From Arthrobacter celericrescens (GTDB lineage: Bacteria; Actinomycetota; Actinomycetes; Actinomycetales; Micrococcaceae): a DNA stretch of 64,000 bases. Below the pieces are notes generated by a model that ran no database searches, was not told where the DNA came from, and saw only the letters and a list, made by a program, of their open reading frames with translations. Numbering within the stretch: position 1 is the first letter of the stretch; each line of letters opens with the position of its first letter. Location: NCBI RefSeq assembly GCF_003614925.1, contig NZ_QYLP01000090.1, positions 62,001-126,000 on the forward strand, written 5' to 3'. This document shows, one piece after another, positions 24,892 to 33,589 of this stretch. A program made the translations under genes and the position numbers.

Positions 24892-24916
24892 ATTACGTAA
24901 CTACGTGGAACGTAAT
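24892..24916. promoter_or_regulatory. ACGT-rich inverted repeat upstream of the secreted protein gene
   Basis: ATTACGT and ACGTAAT arms separated by 11 nt containing a further ACGT. The site lies 120 bp upstream of the secreted protein start in an AT-rich stretch and 76 bp past the LacI gene stop. It looks like a dimer operator. The binding protein is unknown. Confidence 0.45.
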
Positions 24917-24991
24917 GCATTCCGGTGTTTCATCAACCCGCCAGCGCCGGAATTCTGCGAGCTTTCCGGCGGGCGCCGCGCCACAAGCAAG

Positions 24992-26038
24992 CTACCGGGC
25001 GGCACCCGCGCACGGAGCCGTGGATTCGCGCACCACCAGGTGCGTTGCGAGTTCCACGCGGCGCGAATCCAGGGTGTCACCGCGCATCTGGCGCAGCACG
25101 AAGCGCAGAGCGGCGCGGCCCATTTCCTGCAGCGGCTGGGACACGGAGGTCAACGGCGGCACGGACTCTTCGGCCTGGTATGTTCCGTCGAATCCCACCA
25201 CGCTCATGTCCTCGGGGATGCGGACCTGCTGTCGGCGCGCCTCGGCCAGGACGCCCAGCGCGATGCTGTCGCTCGCCGCAAAAATGGCGGTGGGGCGTTT
25301 TTCAAGCTGGAGCAGCGCCTTCATGCCCGCCACTCCGTGTTCGGGACGGAAGGCCCCCGAGAGGATGTAGTTGTCCTCAACCTGCACACCCTCGGCCATG
25401 AGCGCGGCCATGTAGCCGTGAAGCCTGGCCTGGTTGCATTCCGCGGCCTCCGGACCGCCGAGGAAGGCGATCCGCCGGTGCCCCAGGCCCAGCAGGTGGG
25501 TAGTCGCGGCCTTGCCGCCCGCCCAGTTGCTGGCGCCGACGCTGACCACGTCGCCCTGGGGAGGGTTGAGCGGGTCGATGACGACGATCGGAATGTCGCG
25601 GCGGAGGAACGGCTCCAGTTGCGCCGAACTGAAGGCCGACGTCACCACGATCATGCCGCTGCGGCCCTCGTCGACAATCCGCTGCGCCCGCTGCTCGGGG
25701 CTGAGGGGCGAGGCCCCCTGCACGCCCGTGACGTTAAGGAGGACCTCGACGCCGGACGCGGCCGCGTGCTCCAGCACGCCGTTCAGCACCTCGACGCCGT
25801 AGGCGGAGTTCAGGCTGTCGAGGACCATTTCCACCACGGGCCGCCGCCAGGCAATGTTCTTCCGCTGCAGGGGCGACTTGTAGCCGGAGCGCTCCAGGGC
25901 CGTAAGAACCTTGGCCCGCGTCTCCGCGGCAACGTCTTCCCGGCCGTTCACCACCTTCGAGACGGTGGGTGCGGAAACGCCCGCTTCACGGGCAATTGCG
26001 GCCAACGTCAACTTGGCTGGGCGTTCGCTGCCGGCCAT
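24992..26038 (-). CDS. LacI-family repressor of the adjacent sugar operon
   Basis: A 348-residue regulator. The N-terminal HTH and hinge are AKLTLAAIAREAGVSAPTVS and KVVNGREDVAAETRAKVLTA. The effector domain shows GMIVVTSAFSSAQLEPFLRR, AIFAASDSIALGVLAEARR, and DMSVVGFDGTYQAEESVPPL. The start follows GAGGTG. It is divergent from the ABC-transporter operon, and TCGAAA-based palindromes lie before both genes, so it likely represses itself and the operon until the imported sugar or a derivative binds. A longer frame reaching 26104 has no support. Confidence 0.9.
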   Translation of the reverse strand: MAGSERPAKLTLAAIAREAGVSAPTVSKVVNGREDVAAETRAKVLTALERSGYKSPLQRKNIAWRRPVVEMVLDSLNSAYGVEVLNGVLEHAAASGVEVLLNVTGVQGASPLSPEQRAQRIVDEGRSGMIVVTSAFSSAQLEPFLRRDIPIVVIDPLNPPQGDVVSVGASNWAGGKAATTHLLGLGHRRIAFLGGPEAAECNQARLHGYMAALMAEGVQVEDNYILSGAFRPEHGVAGMKALLQLEKRPTAIFAASDSIALGVLAEARRQQVRIPEDMSVVGFDGTYQAEESVPPLTSVSQPLQEMGRAALRFVLRQMRGDTLDSRRVELATHLVVRESTAPCAGAAR

Positions 26039-26054
26039 GCACACCTCAACTCTT

Positions 26055-26068
26055 TCGAAACATTTCGC
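26055..26068. promoter_or_regulatory. LacI operator 2 (autoregulatory side)
   Basis: TCGAAACATTTCGC, two mismatches from the perfect palindrome at 26199-26212, and 17 bp upstream of the LacI-family start codon. A central-CG palindrome is what LacI-family proteins bind. Confidence 0.7.
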
Positions 26069-26146
26069 TGGCACAAGTGTGTGTTCAGCCGCCCGCGAAG
26101 TCAACCGGGATTTCGTAAACGTTGTGAACTTTATGGCGCCAGGCCC

Positions 26147-26175
26147 TTGACCGTGACTCAGGCCACAGTTAGATT
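26147..26175 (+). promoter_or_regulatory. Promoter of the sugar ABC operon
   Basis: TTGACC (-35), a 17-bp spacer and TAGATT (-10), giving a start near 26182. The operator at 26199-26212 lies just downstream of that start, so repression by blocking elongation or initiation is likely. Confidence 0.65.
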
Positions 26176-26198
26176 TGCTTCACGGACCGAAAATACTA

Positions 26199-26212
26199 TC
26201 GAAATATTTCGA
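26199..26212. promoter_or_regulatory. LacI operator 1 (sugar operon)
   Basis: Perfect 14-bp palindrome TCGAAATATTTCGA about 17-30 nt after the predicted transcription start and 106 bp before the binding-protein gene. Confidence 0.8.
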
Positions 26213-26317
26213 ACCGAGATGTGTTCCGTGTCAACGGCAGCGTGGCCTCCCCCCGACGGCCGGACTCCCGAAACCAACAGCCGGGCAATCAGCGTCGAGC
26301 CCGAAGGACGAATGGAA

Positions 26318-27643
26318 ATGCAAATGGTAAAACTCACGTTGCGTTCAGCAGCGATCGCCGCCACTGCCGCGGCAGTCTCGATCTCCCTGGCGGCCTGCGG
26401 ATCCAGCGGGCCTGCGGGTTCGGCGGCCAGCGCCGATTCGGCGACGATGTGGGGACTGACGGGCGGCAACCAGCCCGTGCTCCAGAAGTCGGTGGACGCT
26501 TGGAACAAGGCCCACCCTGAAGAGTCCATCAAGCTCGACTTCTTCGCGAACGATGCGTACAAGACCAAGGTGCGCACCGCCGTCGGCGCCGGGCAGGGAC
26601 CCACCTTCATCTACGGTTGGGGCGGCGGCGTCCTGAAGTCGTACGTGGACGCCGGCCAGGTGGCCGACCTGTCCGACTTCGTCAAGGACAACCCCGAGGT
26701 CAAGAGCCGCTACCTGCCCTCCGTGCTTAAGAACGGCACGATCGACGGAAAGACCTACGCCCTGCCGAACAACAACGTGCAGCCCGTGGTCCTGTACTAC
26801 AACAAGGAAGTCTTCGACAAGATCGGCGCCGAGGCCCCCAAGACCTGGGACGAGCTCATGGCGCTGGTGCCGAAGTTCAAGGCCGCCGGAGTGGCCCCGT
26901 TCTCGCTGGGTGGCCAGTCCAAGTGGCCGGACCTGATGTGGCTTGAATACCTGGTGGAGCGCATCGGCGGCCCCGAGGTGTTCGCCAACATCGCCGCCAA
27001 CAAGCCCGGTGCCTGGTCCGACCCCGCCGTCAAGGAAGCCCTCACCAAGATCCAGGAACTGGTGGACGCCGGCGGTTTCATCAACGGATTCTCCTCCATT
27101 GCCGCGGACAGCAACGCAGACCAGGCCCTCCTCTACACCGGGAAGGCCGCCATGATCCTGCAGGGCGGCTGGATCTACCAGGGCCTGAAGAAGGATGCCG
27201 CGGACTTCGTCTCGAGCGGCAAGCTGGGTTACACCACCTTCCCGACGGTCGAGGGCGGCAAGGGCGATCCCGCCAATGTGGTGGGCAATCCGTCCAATTT
27301 CTGGTCGATCTCGTCCAAGGCCACGGACAGCCAGAAGAAGGCCGCCCTCGAATACGTCAAGAGCGGCATGTTCACCGACGCCGACACCCAGGCGCTCATC
27401 GATTCCGGAGCCGTCCCGGTTACCACGGGCATCGAAGACAAGCTCGCGGCCTCGCCGGACAAGGACTTCCTGAGCTACGTCTACGGCATGGCCAAGAATG
27501 CGCCGAGCTTCACCCTCTCCTGGGACCAGGCCCTCAGCCCCGCACAGGGCGACGCCATGCTGGCGAACCTGGACCAGATCTTCCTCAAGAAGATCACCCC
27601 CGAGCAGTTCGTCACCACGATGAACGCGACGATCGGAAAGTAG
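26318..27643 (+). CDS. Sugar ABC transporter substrate-binding lipoprotein
   Basis: A 441-residue extracytoplasmic binding protein of the cluster-B (CUT1) type. The signal and lipobox are AAAVSISLAACGSS (Cys at about residue 25 of the preprotein). The mature part shows KAHPEESIKLDFFANDAYKT, TFIYGWGGG, LPNNNVQPVVLYYNKEVFDK and KTWDELMALVPKFKAAG. The start is chosen as the ATG 9 nt after AAGGA; ATGs 6 bp up- and downstream are in frame. First gene of the operon. No ATPase gene is present, so an MsmK-like shared ATPase is expected. The sugar cannot be read from the sequence. Confidence 0.92.
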   Translation: MQMVKLTLRSAAIAATAAAVSISLAACGSSGPAGSAASADSATMWGLTGGNQPVLQKSVDAWNKAHPEESIKLDFFANDAYKTKVRTAVGAGQGPTFIYGWGGGVLKSYVDAGQVADLSDFVKDNPEVKSRYLPSVLKNGTIDGKTYALPNNNVQPVVLYYNKEVFDKIGAEAPKTWDELMALVPKFKAAGVAPFSLGGQSKWPDLMWLEYLVERIGGPEVFANIAANKPGAWSDPAVKEALTKIQELVDAGGFINGFSSIAADSNADQALLYTGKAAMILQGGWIYQGLKKDAADFVSSGKLGYTTFPTVEGGKGDPANVVGNPSNFWSISSKATDSQKKAALEYVKSGMFTDADTQALIDSGAVPVTTGIEDKLAASPDKDFLSYVYGMAKNAPSFTLSWDQALSPAQGDAMLANLDQIFLKKITPEQFVTTMNATIGK

Positions 27644-27645
27644 CA

Positions 27646-28545
27646 GTGTCTGTCTCAACCGGTTCCCGGCGGGTCCTCGAAAAGGGCCCGTCGGGGTGGC
27701 TGGCCGCTCCGGCCCTGTTCTTGTTCCTGCTGTTCGCCATCATCCCGTTGGCCGGCGTCTTCTTCCTCAGCTTCACCGCATGGGACGGGCTGGGCGAGAT
27801 CAAGCTGGACGGCCTGTCGAGCTGGACCACCGTGCTGACCGACCCGGTCACCGGGAACGCATTGTGGGTCACCGCCAAGATCATGTTCTTCTCGTTCGTG
27901 GTCCAGGCGCCCATCAGCCTCCTGCTCGGCGTCTTCACGTCCGCTTCCCAGAAATACCGCGCGGTCCTCGCGGTCCTGTACTTCGTTCCGCTGCTGCTCT
28001 CCTCGGCCGCCGTGGCCATCGCGTACAAGGCCCTTCTGGACCCGAACTTCGGCCTCGGCCCGGGGCTGGGCGTTCCGTTCCTGGCGCAGGATTGGCTTGG
28101 CAACTCGGACCTGGTGCTGTTCGTGGTGGTCTTCGTGATCGCCTGGCAGTTCGTCCCGTTCCACACACTCATCTACCAAGGCGGCGTGCGGCAGATTCCG
28201 GCGTCGCTCTACGAGGCGGCCCAGATCGACGGCGCCGGGCGGGTCCAGCAGTTCTTCGCCATCACCTTGCCGCAGCTGAAGTACACCATCATCACGTCCT
28301 CCACCCTCATGGTGGTCGGCTCGCTGGCCTACTTCGACCTCATCTTCGTCCTCACCGGCGGCGGCCCCGGCTACTCCACCCGGCTGCTTCCGCTGCACAT
28401 GTACCTGACCGGCTTCAAAGCCAACGACATGGGGGCCGCCAGCGCCCTCGGCGTGATCCTCGTGGTGATCGGCCTGGTGCTGGCCCTGGTCCTGCAACGC
28501 CTCGGCGGCAAGAACCGCAACGCAAGCCAATTGGAAGGTGCCTGA
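27646..28545 (+). CDS. Sugar ABC transporter permease (MalF type)
   Basis: A 299-residue inner-membrane permease with six hydrophobic segments. It opens with PALFLFLLFAIIPLAGVFFL, and the EAA loop YEAAQIDGAGRVQQFFAITL contacts the ATPase. Just 2 bp after the binding-protein stop, with GTG start, and it overlaps the next gene (TGATG). It forms a heterodimer with the following permease. Confidence 0.92.
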   Translation: MSVSTGSRRVLEKGPSGWLAAPALFLFLLFAIIPLAGVFFLSFTAWDGLGEIKLDGLSSWTTVLTDPVTGNALWVTAKIMFFSFVVQAPISLLLGVFTSASQKYRAVLAVLYFVPLLLSSAAVAIAYKALLDPNFGLGPGLGVPFLAQDWLGNSDLVLFVVVFVIAWQFVPFHTLIYQGGVRQIPASLYEAAQIDGAGRVQQFFAITLPQLKYTIITSSTLMVVGSLAYFDLIFVLTGGGPGYSTRLLPLHMYLTGFKANDMGAASALGVILVVIGLVLALVLQRLGGKNRNASQLEGA

Positions 28546-29447
28546 TGGCTTCCACAACCCAGCTCCCCGTTCCCCCGGCAACCCGGGTGGCGCCGAACCG
28601 CAAGCCCGTCCAGCGGAGCAAGGGCCCGGGCCGCTCCCGCCCGAACTTCCTCGGCGGGCTGGGCGGCTGGCTGTGGCTGGCCATCATCATCGTCCCCATC
28701 TACTACGTGGTGGTCACGAGCCTGAAGAACCAGGCCGGATTCTTCACCTCCAACCCGATGATGCCGCCCACCGAGCCCACCTTGGACAACTACAAACTGG
28801 TCCTCGAAAACGACTTCGCGATGTATTTCGCGAACAGCCTGGTGGTCACCGTGGGCAGCGTGGTGCCCGCGCTCCTGGTCTCCTTCATGGCCGCCTACGC
28901 GATCGTCCGCGGCAAGTCCCGATTCCTCGGCTGGACGAACCGGCTCTTCCTCCTGGGCCTGGCCATTCCGCTGCACGCCACGATCATTCCGATCTATTGG
29001 ATGATCACCAAGGCCCACCTCTACGACACCCTGCTGGCGCTGATGCTCCCGTCGATCGCGTTCGCCATTCCCATCTCCGTGCTGATCCTGAGCAACTTCA
29101 TGCGCGACGTCCCGAACGAACTGTTCGAGTCGATGCGCCTGGACGGTTGCTCGGACTGGGCCATGATGTGGCGCCTTGCGCTGCCCCTGACCAAGCCGGC
29201 CGTGATCACCGTGGGCATCTACAACGCACTGCACGTCTGGAACGGCTTCCTCTTCCCGCTCATCCTCACCCAAAGCCCGTCCACCCGCGTCCTGCCGCTG
29301 TCCCTGTGGACGTTCCAGGGCGAGTTCAGCGTCAACATTCCGGCGGTGCTGGCCTCGGTGGTGCTCGCCACCCTGCCGTTGCTGGTCATCTACGTGGTGG
29401 CCCGCCGCCAGCTCATCAGCGGGCTCACGGCCGGCTTCAGCAAATAG
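28545..29447 (+). CDS. Sugar ABC transporter permease (MalG type)
   Basis: A 300-residue permease with about six helices. A basic N-terminal tail (RKPVQRSKGPGRSRP) precedes LWLAIIIVPIYYVVVTSLKN, and the EAA loop is ELFESMRLDGCSDWAMMWRL. The end, RRQLISGLTAGFSK, is typical of MalG-type subunits. Translationally coupled to the MalF-type gene by TGATG. The dehydrogenase gene follows after 12 bp with AAAGG as its binding site. Confidence 0.92.
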   Translation: MASTTQLPVPPATRVAPNRKPVQRSKGPGRSRPNFLGGLGGWLWLAIIIVPIYYVVVTSLKNQAGFFTSNPMMPPTEPTLDNYKLVLENDFAMYFANSLVVTVGSVVPALLVSFMAAYAIVRGKSRFLGWTNRLFLLGLAIPLHATIIPIYWMITKAHLYDTLLALMLPSIAFAIPISVLILSNFMRDVPNELFESMRLDGCSDWAMMWRLALPLTKPAVITVGIYNALHVWNGFLFPLILTQSPSTRVLPLSLWTFQGEFSVNIPAVLASVVLATLPLLVIYVVARRQLISGLTAGFSK

Positions 29448-29459
29448 AAAGGTCTCCCT

Positions 29460-30692
29460 ATGACAAGCACGACGCCCCTGCGCGTGGGCATGGTGGGGTA
29501 CGCGTTCATGGGCGCCGCCCATTCCCATGCCTGGCGCACCGCGCCGAGGTTCTTTGATCTGCCGCTCGCCCCGGAGCTGACCGCCCTGTGCGGAAGGAAC
29601 GACGACGGCGTCCGGGCCGCCGCTGCCAAGCTCGGCTGGGGATCCGTGGAGACTGACTGGCGGCGCCTGATCGAGCGCGACGACATCGACCTGATTGATA
29701 TATGCACTCCCGGGAATACCCACGCGGAGATCGCCATCGCGGCCCTTGAAGCCGGGAAGCACGTCCTGTGCGAGAAGCCGCTGGCGAACTCCGTGGCAGA
29801 AGCCGAACGCATGACCGCTGCCGCCCGGGCCGCCGCGGAACGCGGCGTGTTTTCGATGTGCGGCTTCTCTTACCGCCGCACCCCTGCGCTGGCCTTGGCC
29901 AGGCGGATGGTCGCCGAAGGCAGGCTCGGGCAGATCCGCCACGTGCGGGCCCAGTACCTGCAGGACTGGCTCTCCGACGAGAACGCGCCCATGACCTGGC
30001 GCCTGGACAAGGCCAAGTCCGGGTCCGGTTCCCTCGGCGACATCGGAGCCCACAGCATCGACGCCGCGCAGTGGGTCACCGGGCAGAACATCACCGGCGT
30101 CTCCGCCCTGCTCGAAACCTTCGTCCACGAGCGTCCCCTCGCCGGTGACCTCGTGGGCCTCGGCGGGCACGGCGACACGGACGCCGATGCGCCGCGCGGG
30201 GCCGTCACCGTGGATGACGCGGCTATCTTCAGCGCACGCTTCGACGGCGGAACAGTCGACGGCGGAATGTTCGACGGCGGCGCTGCCGCACCGGGCGCCG
30301 TCGGGGTGTTCGAAGCGACCCGCTTCGCGCTGGGACGCAAGAACGCGATGCGCCTGGAGGTCAACGGCACCCTCGGCTCGCTCGCGTTCGACTTCGAGGA
30401 CATGAACGTGCTGTCCGTCTACGACGCCGCACAGTCCCCCGACGCCGGATTCCGGCGGATCTTCGTCACCGAACCCGAACACCCGTACGTCGGCAACTGG
30501 TGGCCCACCGGCCACGGCCTGGGCTACGAGCACGGCTTCACCCACCAGGTGGTGGACCTCGTGGCTGCGATCGGGGCGGGGACCCAGCCAACGCCGTCGT
30601 TCGCCGACGCCCTGCAGGTGCAGCGCGTCCTGGAAGCCGTCGAAACCAGCGCCCTCGAAGAGAGCCGCTGGACCAAAGTTGAGGGAGCCTGA
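29460..30692 (+). CDS. Gfo/Idh/MocA-family dehydrogenase 1
   Basis: A 410-residue NAD(P)-dependent sugar dehydrogenase. Rossmann start [20 protein letters not shown], the [11 protein letters not shown] motif with the catalytic-type Lys, [20 protein letters not shown] with the conserved Asp/His, and a C-terminal beta-sheet domain. A short Gly/Asp-rich insertion ([18 protein letters not shown]) expands a loop before [10 protein letters not shown] and is unusual in the family. Clustered with an ABC importer, an isomerase, a ThuA protein and a second Gfo/Idh enzyme; it probably oxidises the imported sugar or glycoside, perhaps at C3. Substrate unknown. Confidence 0.88.
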   Translation: MTSTTPLRVGMVGYAFMGAAHSHAWRTAPRFFDLPLAPELTALCGRNDDGVRAAAAKLGWGSVETDWRRLIERDDIDLIDICTPGNTHAEIAIAALEAGKHVLCEKPLANSVAEAERMTAAARAAAERGVFSMCGFSYRRTPALALARRMVAEGRLGQIRHVRAQYLQDWLSDENAPMTWRLDKAKSGSGSLGDIGAHSIDAAQWVTGQNITGVSALLETFVHERPLAGDLVGLGGHGDTDADAPRGAVTVDDAAIFSARFDGGTVDGGMFDGGAAAPGAVGVFEATRFALGRKNAMRLEVNGTLGSLAFDFEDMNVLSVYDAAQSPDAGFRRIFVTEPEHPYVGNWWPTGHGLGYEHGFTHQVVDLVAAIGAGTQPTPSFADALQVQRVLEAVETSALEESRWTKVEGA

Positions 30693-30693
30693 C

Positions 30694-31701
30694 ATGGCAC
30701 GAGCGATCACCCTGTTCACCGGCCAGTGGGCCGACCTGCCCTTCGAAGACGTCGCACGGCTCGCCGGGGAGTGGGGCTTCGACGGGCTCGAGATCGCCTG
30801 CTGGGGCGACCACCTCGACCCCGTCCGCGCAGCCACCGACGACGCCTACGTCCAGGACCGGCTGGATATCCTCAAACGCAACGGGCTGGAGGTCTTCGCG
30901 ATCGCCAACCACCTCACGGGCCAGGCAGTGTGCGATGACCCGATCGATGAGCGGCACCGGGACATCCTCCCGGAGCAAGTGTGGGGCGACGGCGACGCCG
31001 AAGGCGTGCGGCAGCGCGCGGCGGAGACGATGAAGGCCACCGCGCGGGCCGCCTCACGTCTCGGCGTCCGGACTGTCACCGGGTTCACCGGATCCTCGAT
31101 CTGGAAGGCCGTGGCCATGTTCCCGCCGGCGTCGACGGGAATGATCGAGCGGGGCTACCAGGATTTCGCGGACCGCTGGAACCCGATCCTGGATGTGTTC
31201 GACGAGGAGGGAGTCCGCTTCGCGCTGGAAGTCCATCCGTCCGAGATCGCCTACGACTACTGGACCGCCAAGCGGACCCTGGAAGCGATCGGCCACCGGG
31301 AGGCCTTCGGGCTGAACTTCGACCCCTCGCACTTCATCTGGCAGGACCTGGACCCGGTGATGTTCCTCCAGGACTTCGCGGACAAGATCTTCCACGTGCA
31401 CGTCAAGGAATCCGTGCGGCAGCTCAACGGCCGCAACGGCCGGCTCGGCTCGCACCTGCCGTGGGCGGATCCCCGCCGCGGCTGGGACTTCGTCACCGCC
31501 GGGCACGGCGACGTGAACTGGGAACCGATCTTCCGCACCCTGAATGCGATCGGCTATGAGGGACCCGCCAGCGTCGAATGGGAGGACGCCGGCATGGACC
31601 GCCTCATCGGCGCCCCGCAGTCCCTCGCCATGGTGAAGGAACTCGCCCGCATCGCACCGCCCGCCGCGGCGTTCGACGCCGCCTTCAGCAGCAGCCGGTG
31701 A
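30694..31701 (+). CDS. Sugar phosphate isomerase/epimerase-fold (TIM-barrel) protein
   Basis: A 335-residue xylose-isomerase-like TIM barrel. It starts [20 protein letters not shown], with [55 protein letters not shown] and HVHVKES supplying the Glu/Asp/His metal site. AGGGAG sits before the ATG. Proteins of this type in similar operons act on 3-keto sugars as isomerases, lyases or hydratases. It is 1 bp after the dehydrogenase stop. Confidence 0.87.
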   Translation: MARAITLFTGQWADLPFEDVARLAGEWGFDGLEIACWGDHLDPVRAATDDAYVQDRLDILKRNGLEVFAIANHLTGQAVCDDPIDERHRDILPEQVWGDGDAEGVRQRAAETMKATARAASRLGVRTVTGFTGSSIWKAVAMFPPASTGMIERGYQDFADRWNPILDVFDEEGVRFALEVHPSEIAYDYWTAKRTLEAIGHREAFGLNFDPSHFIWQDLDPVMFLQDFADKIFHVHVKESVRQLNGRNGRLGSHLPWADPRRGWDFVTAGHGDVNWEPIFRTLNAIGYEGPASVEWEDAGMDRLIGAPQSLAMVKELARIAPPAAAFDAAFSSSR

Positions 31702-31760
31702 CGGCCGCACCGCAGCCGCGGGGCCGCCGTCGTACCTCACTTTCAAAAGCAAAGGAAACC

Positions 31761-32459
31761 ATGACTGACACAAAGACCGCCCTGGTGGTGCGCGGCGGCT
31801 GGGACGGCCACCAGCCCACCGAGGCCACCGAACTGTTCATTCCATTCCTGAAAGAGAATGGCTACGAAGTGCGGGTGGAGGAATCCCCCAAGGTATATGC
31901 CGATACGGAATACATGGCCGGGGTGGACCTGATCGTGCAGTGCGTGACGATGTCCACCATCGAGAAGGACGAGTTCGAAGGCCTGCGCACCGCCGTCGAG
32001 AACGGCACCGGCCTGGCCGGCTGGCACGGCGGGATCGCCGATTCCTACCGGAACACCTCGGACTACTTGCACATGATCGGCGGCCAGTTCGCCTGCCACC
32101 CCGGCAAGCACCCGGACGAACGCACCGGCGGGATGTCGGACAACTACGTGCCGCACACGGTGAACATGCTCCCGGCAGCGGCGAACCACCCCATCACCGA
32201 AGGCATCGGCGACTTCGAACTGGTCACCGAACAGTACTGGGTCCTCGCCGACGACTACATCGACGTCCTCGCCACCACCACCCAGAAAGTCCGGGACTGG
32301 GACCAGTGGAACCGCGAAGTCACCTCCCCCGCGATCTGGACCCGGCAATGGGCCAAGGGCCGGATCTTTGTCGCCACCCCCGGACACCGCGTGGAAATCC
32401 TCCAGGACGCCAACGTCCGCACGATCATCGAAAGGGGCATGCTATGGGCAAGCCGCTGA
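31761..32459 (+). CDS. ThuA-domain protein
   Basis: A 232-residue protein with the glutamine-amidotransferase-like ThuA fold. It starts KTALVVRGGWDGHQPTEATE and contains YMAGVDLIVQCVTMSTIEKD, GTGLAGWHGGIADSYRNTS and IWTRQWAKGRIFVATPGHR. ThuA partners with a Gfo/Idh enzyme (ThuB) in trehalose utilisation through 3-keto intermediates in Rhizobiales, so a similar role with the two dehydrogenases here is likely. AAAGGA precedes the ATG. The second Gfo/Idh gene overlaps its end by 16 bp. Confidence 0.87.
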   Translation: MTDTKTALVVRGGWDGHQPTEATELFIPFLKENGYEVRVEESPKVYADTEYMAGVDLIVQCVTMSTIEKDEFEGLRTAVENGTGLAGWHGGIADSYRNTSDYLHMIGGQFACHPGKHPDERTGGMSDNYVPHTVNMLPAAANHPITEGIGDFELVTEQYWVLADDYIDVLATTTQKVRDWDQWNREVTSPAIWTRQWAKGRIFVATPGHRVEILQDANVRTIIERGMLWASR

Positions 32460-33589
32460 ACACAGGCAAGCCGCTAAAGGTCGGAATCATCGGCTGCGGC
32501 GCCATCATCGCCCAGTACCTCACGAACTTCCGCCGGCTCGACGCCATCGAACTGGTCGCCGTCGCCGACCTGGACTTTGCCCGGGCGCAGGCGGTGGCCG
32601 ATTCGTACGAAGGCGTCCGCGCCCTGTCCGTGGACGAGCTCCTGGCGGCGGACGACGTCGAACTCGTCCTGAACCTGACCATCCCGGCGGCGCACGGGCC
32701 GATCGCGCTGCAGGCGATCGCCGCTGGAAAGAGCGTGTACGGGGAGAAGCCGCTTGCGGCGACCACCGCGGAGGCCCGGCGGGTCCTCGACGCCGCGCGG
32801 GAGGCCGGCGTCGTGGTCGGCTGCGCGCCCGACACCGTGCTCGGCACCGGGATCCAGACTGCCCGGAAGGCGATCGACGACGGACTGATCGGTTCCCCGA
32901 TCTCGGCCACCGCCACCATGGTCACCCCGGGGCACGAGCGCTGGCACCCGAACCCGGACTTCTATTACCAGCCCGGCGGCGGGCCCCTGCTGGACATGGG
33001 CCCGTATTACGTCAGCGCCCTGGTCACGCTGCTCGGCCCGGTGGTTTCGGTGGTCGGCGCGGCAAGCCACACCCGCCCGGAACGCGTGATCGGCTCGGGC
33101 CCGCGGGAGGGCGAGGTGATCCCGGTGGGCATCGATTCGCACGTCACCGGCGTCCTGGTCCACGCCTCCGGAGCCCTGTCCACGCTGTTCATGAGCTTCG
33201 ACGCGGTCAAGTCGAAGTCGGCCAACATCGAGGTCCACGGCTCGCTCGGCACCCTCGCTGTGCCGGATCCGAACCATTTCGACGGCGACGTGGAGCTTTT
33301 CGCACTCGGCGCCGACACCTGGCAGACCCTTCCCGTCTCGGCGGGCTACCTCGACTCGGGCCGCGGCTTCGGCATCGCCGACCTCGCCGCGACGCCCGCC
33401 GGATCGGAGCCGCGCGCGGGCGGCCAACTGGCCTTCCACGCGCTCGAGGTCATGGAATCGGTGCTCGCCTCCGCACACAGCGGAGCGGCGGTGGCCATCA
33501 CGAGCACGGTGGCGCGGCCGGAGCCGGTGGAGTTGGCAGCGCTCGCGGCCGGGGTTCCCGTTGGCGGCGGTCAGGAAATCAGCTCGTAG
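32444..33589 (+). CDS. Gfo/Idh/MocA-family dehydrogenase 2
   Basis: A 381-residue dehydrogenase. Rossmann motif PLKVGIIGCGAIIAQYLTNF, the Lys in GEKPLAATTAEARRVLDAAR, and GGGPLLDMGPYYVSALVTLL for the substrate loop. It overlaps the ThuA gene by 16 bp, with AAAGGGG as binding site, and its 3' end overlaps the convergent ROK regulator by 19 bp. Two distinct Gfo/Idh enzymes in one operon suggest oxidation at one step and reduction at another. Confidence 0.88.
   Translation: MGKPLNTGKPLKVGIIGCGAIIAQYLTNFRRLDAIELVAVADLDFARAQAVADSYEGVRALSVDELLAADDVELVLNLTIPAAHGPIALQAIAAGKSVYGEKPLAATTAEARRVLDAAREAGVVVGCAPDTVLGTGIQTARKAIDDGLIGSPISATATMVTPGHERWHPNPDFYYQPGGGPLLDMGPYYVSALVTLLGPVVSVVGAASHTRPERVIGSGPREGEVIPVGIDSHVTGVLVHASGALSTLFMSFDAVKSKSANIEVHGSLGTLAVPDPNHFDGDVELFALGADTWQTLPVSAGYLDSGRGFGIADLAATPAGSEPRAGGQLAFHALEVMESVLASAHSGAAVAITSTVARPEPVELAALAAGVPVGGGQEISS

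Noticed and set aside
28371..30836. 821-residue open frame on the minus strand
   Set aside because: Antisense to the ABC permease and dehydrogenase genes, whose motifs are unambiguous. The composition is that of a shadow frame.
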